From positions 1 to 14,813 of the forward strand of contig CAMBCD010000031.1 of assembly GCA_945863085.1 (NCBI GenBank): a stretch of DNA of 14,813 bases, read 5' to 3'. Source of the DNA: Bordetella parapertussis. Lineage in GTDB: Bacteria; Pseudomonadota; Gammaproteobacteria; Burkholderiales; SG8-41. Positions within the stretch are counted from its first letter, which is position 1. The number at the start of each line of letters is the position of its first letter. Made by a program: the position numbers and the translations under genes. Below, in pieces: positions 12,987-14,813 of the stretch. A model generated the notes under the pieces. That model was not told the origin of the DNA. It did no database searches and worked only from the letters and a program-made list of their open reading frames with translations.

Positions 12987-14813
12987 ATGAACGCCGTCAC
13001 CCGCGTATTGCTGGTTGAAGACGACGAAGCCGATGCCGCGCTGATCCTCGCATCACTTAAAGGCAGCGGTCTGGACATCAGCCACCAGCGGGTGTGGAGT
13101 CGCGCCGACCTCGCGCGCGCGCTCCAGCAGCAACCCTGGGATGTCGTGCTCTGCGACCACAATCTGCCGCAGTTCGACGGCCTGTCGGCGCTGGCCATGG
13201 TCAAGGCGCACGATCCCGACGTTCCGTTCATCATCGTCTCCGGCGCCATCGGTGAAGAAACCGCCGTCGCGGCAATGCGCCGCGGCGCCCAGGACTACGT
13301 GATGAAGCAGAGCCTGGGACGACTGGGCGCAGCGATCATCCGGGAACTCGGTGACGCCGATACCCGGCGCTCCGCCCGCGTTGCAGCCCACAACCTGCAG
13401 ACCAATGAAGCCCTGCTCAACTCGATCATCAACACGGCCGCCGACGGCATTGCCATGGTCAGCCTTGAAGGCCGGGTTGAATTCGCCAATCCCGCCCTTG
13501 CCCGCATGAGCGGTTATGCGCCGGCGGAACTGCATGGCATGCGCTTCCAGGAATTGCTCCATACCGACGAGGCCGACACCAGCTTTGGGGAAGCCTTGTT
13601 TGCGCCGCGGGACATCAGCGCAACCGAGCCGGCGGACCTGCAGACCCACGCCCGGACCCGCGACGGCCGCTCCATCCCGGTGGAAATCAGGGCCAGCCGG
13701 ATGACGGTCAACGATGCCTCCAAGTTCACCGTGGTCATCCGCGACATCAGCGAACGGGCGCGCTCCGAAGAGCGGATGTGGCACCTGACCCATTTCGACG
13801 AACTCTCCGGCCTGCCCAACCGCCTGCTGTTCCGCCAGTTGCTGGAACAGGCATTGCGCGACGCCAACCGTGAAAAAAAATCGATCGCGGTGCTCTTCAT
13901 CGACCTCGACCGTTTCAAACTGGTCAACGACACCGCCGGCCACGACAGCGGCGACGAAGTGCTGCGACAGGTGACCGCCCGGCTGCGGCAATGCCTGCGC
14001 GAATCCGACCTCATTTCACGTTTTGGCGGCGACGAATTCGCCGCACTGATGCGCGATATCGACGACCCGGAGGCGGCACGGGCGGCTGCGACCCGCGTGC
14101 TCGATGCGGTGGCCCAGCCCTACCATCTCAACGGCGAGGACTACCACCTGTCGGCCAGCATCGGCATCAGCACCTACCCCAGTGACAGCGCCGACGCCAC
14201 CGCACTGCTCCGGAACGCGGAGCTGGCGATGTACCGCGCCAAGGATCAGGGTAAAAACAATTTCCAGTTCCACTCATCGCAGATGAATGCACGTTCCACC
14301 GAACATGTCGCGCTGGAACGCGCGCTGCGCCAGGCGGTGGAACGCGACGAATTCCTCATCCAGTACCAGCCGCAGGTGGAAATCGCCACCGGCCGCGTCA
14401 TCGGCGCGGAGGCGCTGCTGCGCTGGAACCGCCCGGGGGCCGGCATGATGGCGCCTGACAAATTCATCCCGCTGGCGGAGGAAACAGGACTGATCGTGCC
14501 CATCGGCCGCATCGTGTTGCAGCAGGCCTGCGCCGAAGCGCGGCGCCGGCAGGATGCCGGCCACAGTGGCTTCCGCATCGCCGTGAACCTGTCGCCGCGC
14601 CAGTTCACGCAAAGCGAACTGGTCGCCGATGTTCAGCAGATCCTCAATGACACCGGTCTCGCGGCGGAAAGCCTGGAGCTGGAAATCACCGAAAGCATGG
14701 TGATGGACAATCCCGAACGCGCCGCCGCCATCCTGCGCGAACTGCGCGTGGTGGGCGTGCAGCTGGCCATCGACGATTTCGGCACCGGTTATTCTTCACT
14801 GAGTTACCTCAAG
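12987..14813 (+). CDS. Response regulator REC-PAS-GGDEF-EAL, cyclic-di-GMP signalling (3' end outside window)
   Basis: 609 open codons run off the right edge. REC domain (about 5-120): acidic pocket Glu11-Asp13, phospho-acceptor Asp57 in VVLCDHNLP, Ser85 in IVSGAIGEE and Lys107. PAS domain about 140-255. GGDEF domain about 268-430 with intact RFGGDEF (345-351) and an I-site RESD (338-341) exactly five residues before it. EAL domain from about 440 with EALLRW (475-480), NLSPRQF, ELEITES and DDFGTGYSS, all intact as far as seen. Both diguanylate cyclase and phosphodiesterase activity are therefore possible; which dominates cannot be read. ATG 12987 has no clear Shine-Dalgarno but begins right at the REC domain. 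No partner histidine kinase is in the window. Confidence 0.94.
   Translation, partial: MNAVTRVLLVEDDEADAALILASLKGSGLDISHQRVWSRADLARALQQQPWDVVLCDHNLPQFDGLSALAMVKAHDPDVPFIIVSGAIGEETAVAAMRRGAQDYVMKQSLGRLGAAIIRELGDADTRRSARVAAHNLQTNEALLNSIINTAADGIAMVSLEGRVEFANPALARMSGYAPAELHGMRFQELLHTDEADTSFGEALFAPRDISATEPADLQTHARTRDGRSIPVEIRASRMTVNDASKFTVVIRDISERARSEERMWHLTHFDELSGLPNRLLFRQLLEQALRDANREKKSIAVLFIDLDRFKLVNDTAGHDSGDEVLRQVTARLRQCLRESDLISRFGGDEFAALMRDIDDPEAARAAATRVLDAVAQPYHLNGEDYHLSASIGISTYPSDSADATALLRNAELAMYRAKDQGKNNFQFHSSQMNARSTEHVALERALRQAVERDEFLIQYQPQVEIATGRVIGAEALLRWNRPGAGMMAPDKFIPLAEETGLIVPIGRIVLQQACAEARRRQDAGHSGFRIAVNLSPRQFTQSELVADVQQILNDTGLAAESLELEITESMVMDNPERAAAILRELRVVGVQLAIDDFGTGYSSLSYLK

Noticed and set aside
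12793..12990. 65-codon plus-strand frame across the end of spoT and the next gap
   Set aside because: Most of it overlaps spoT in another frame and the residue composition is not gene-like.
13053..13991. 312-codon minus-strand frame inside the REC-PAS-GGDEF-EAL gene
   Set aside because: Antisense to an intact multi-domain protein; its sequence shows no domain features.
1..14813. CRISPR array, tRNA or rRNA gene, insertion sequence or phage gene
   Set aside because: No regularly spaced repeats with unique spacers, no recognisable tRNA or rRNA sequence and no transposase or integrase motifs were seen on either strand.

Overview
The window looks like a GC-rich betaproteobacterial chromosome segment, most likely Burkholderiales or a close relative. 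The reasons are the gene orders thiS-thiG-trmB, rph-rdgB-hemW and yicC-gmk-rpoZ-spoT, and a Bug/TctC-type periplasmic binding protein, a family greatly expanded in Burkholderiales. Almost everything is housekeeping. No phage, IS element, CRISPR array, tRNA or rRNA was recognised. No stretch longer than 300 bases lacks a gene.

Layout. (1) 1-302, minus: N-terminal part of an unrecognised membrane protein, cut by the window edge. (2) 396-3095, minus: a Pat/PatZ-type protein with an NDP-forming acyl-CoA synthetase region fused to a C-terminal GNAT acetyltransferase. (3) 3206-5002, plus: thiS, thiG and trmB, diverging from pat. This run ends at a perfect bidirectional hairpin terminator shared with the next, convergent gene. 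(4) 5048-8886, minus: an orphan Bug solute-binding protein with its own promoter region and a direct-repeat operator candidate, then (in transcription order rph > rdgB > hemW) RNase PH, XTP/dITP pyrophosphatase and HemW. A small inverted-repeat element lies between rph and rdgB. (5) 8940-12860, plus: yicC, gmk, rpoZ, spoT. (6) 12987 to the right edge, plus: a REC-PAS-GGDEF-EAL protein, cut by the edge.

How the genes work together. thiS and thiG make the thiazole half of thiamine. rph, rdgB and trmB serve RNA maturation and nucleotide-pool hygiene. yicC (ribonuclease family), gmk (GMP to GDP), rpoZ (RNA polymerase omega, part of a ppGpp site in proteobacteria) and spoT (ppGpp synthesis and hydrolysis) form the familiar guanine-nucleotide/stringent-response cluster. 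It is followed here by a cyclic-di-GMP signalling protein, a second user of GTP.

No new multi-gene system was found. The items worth a second look are small: two degenerate heptamer tandem arrays of similar consensus (one in the thiS-thiG gap, one translated at the start of hemW), a 17-bp direct repeat upstream of the Bug gene, a CACAGAG-type inverted-repeat element, a symmetric -10 box between rph and yicC, an AT-rich rare-codon patch inside hemW, and a KFKD variant of the RXKD motif in SpoT. Function calls rest on recognised motifs and family memory, not on database searches.
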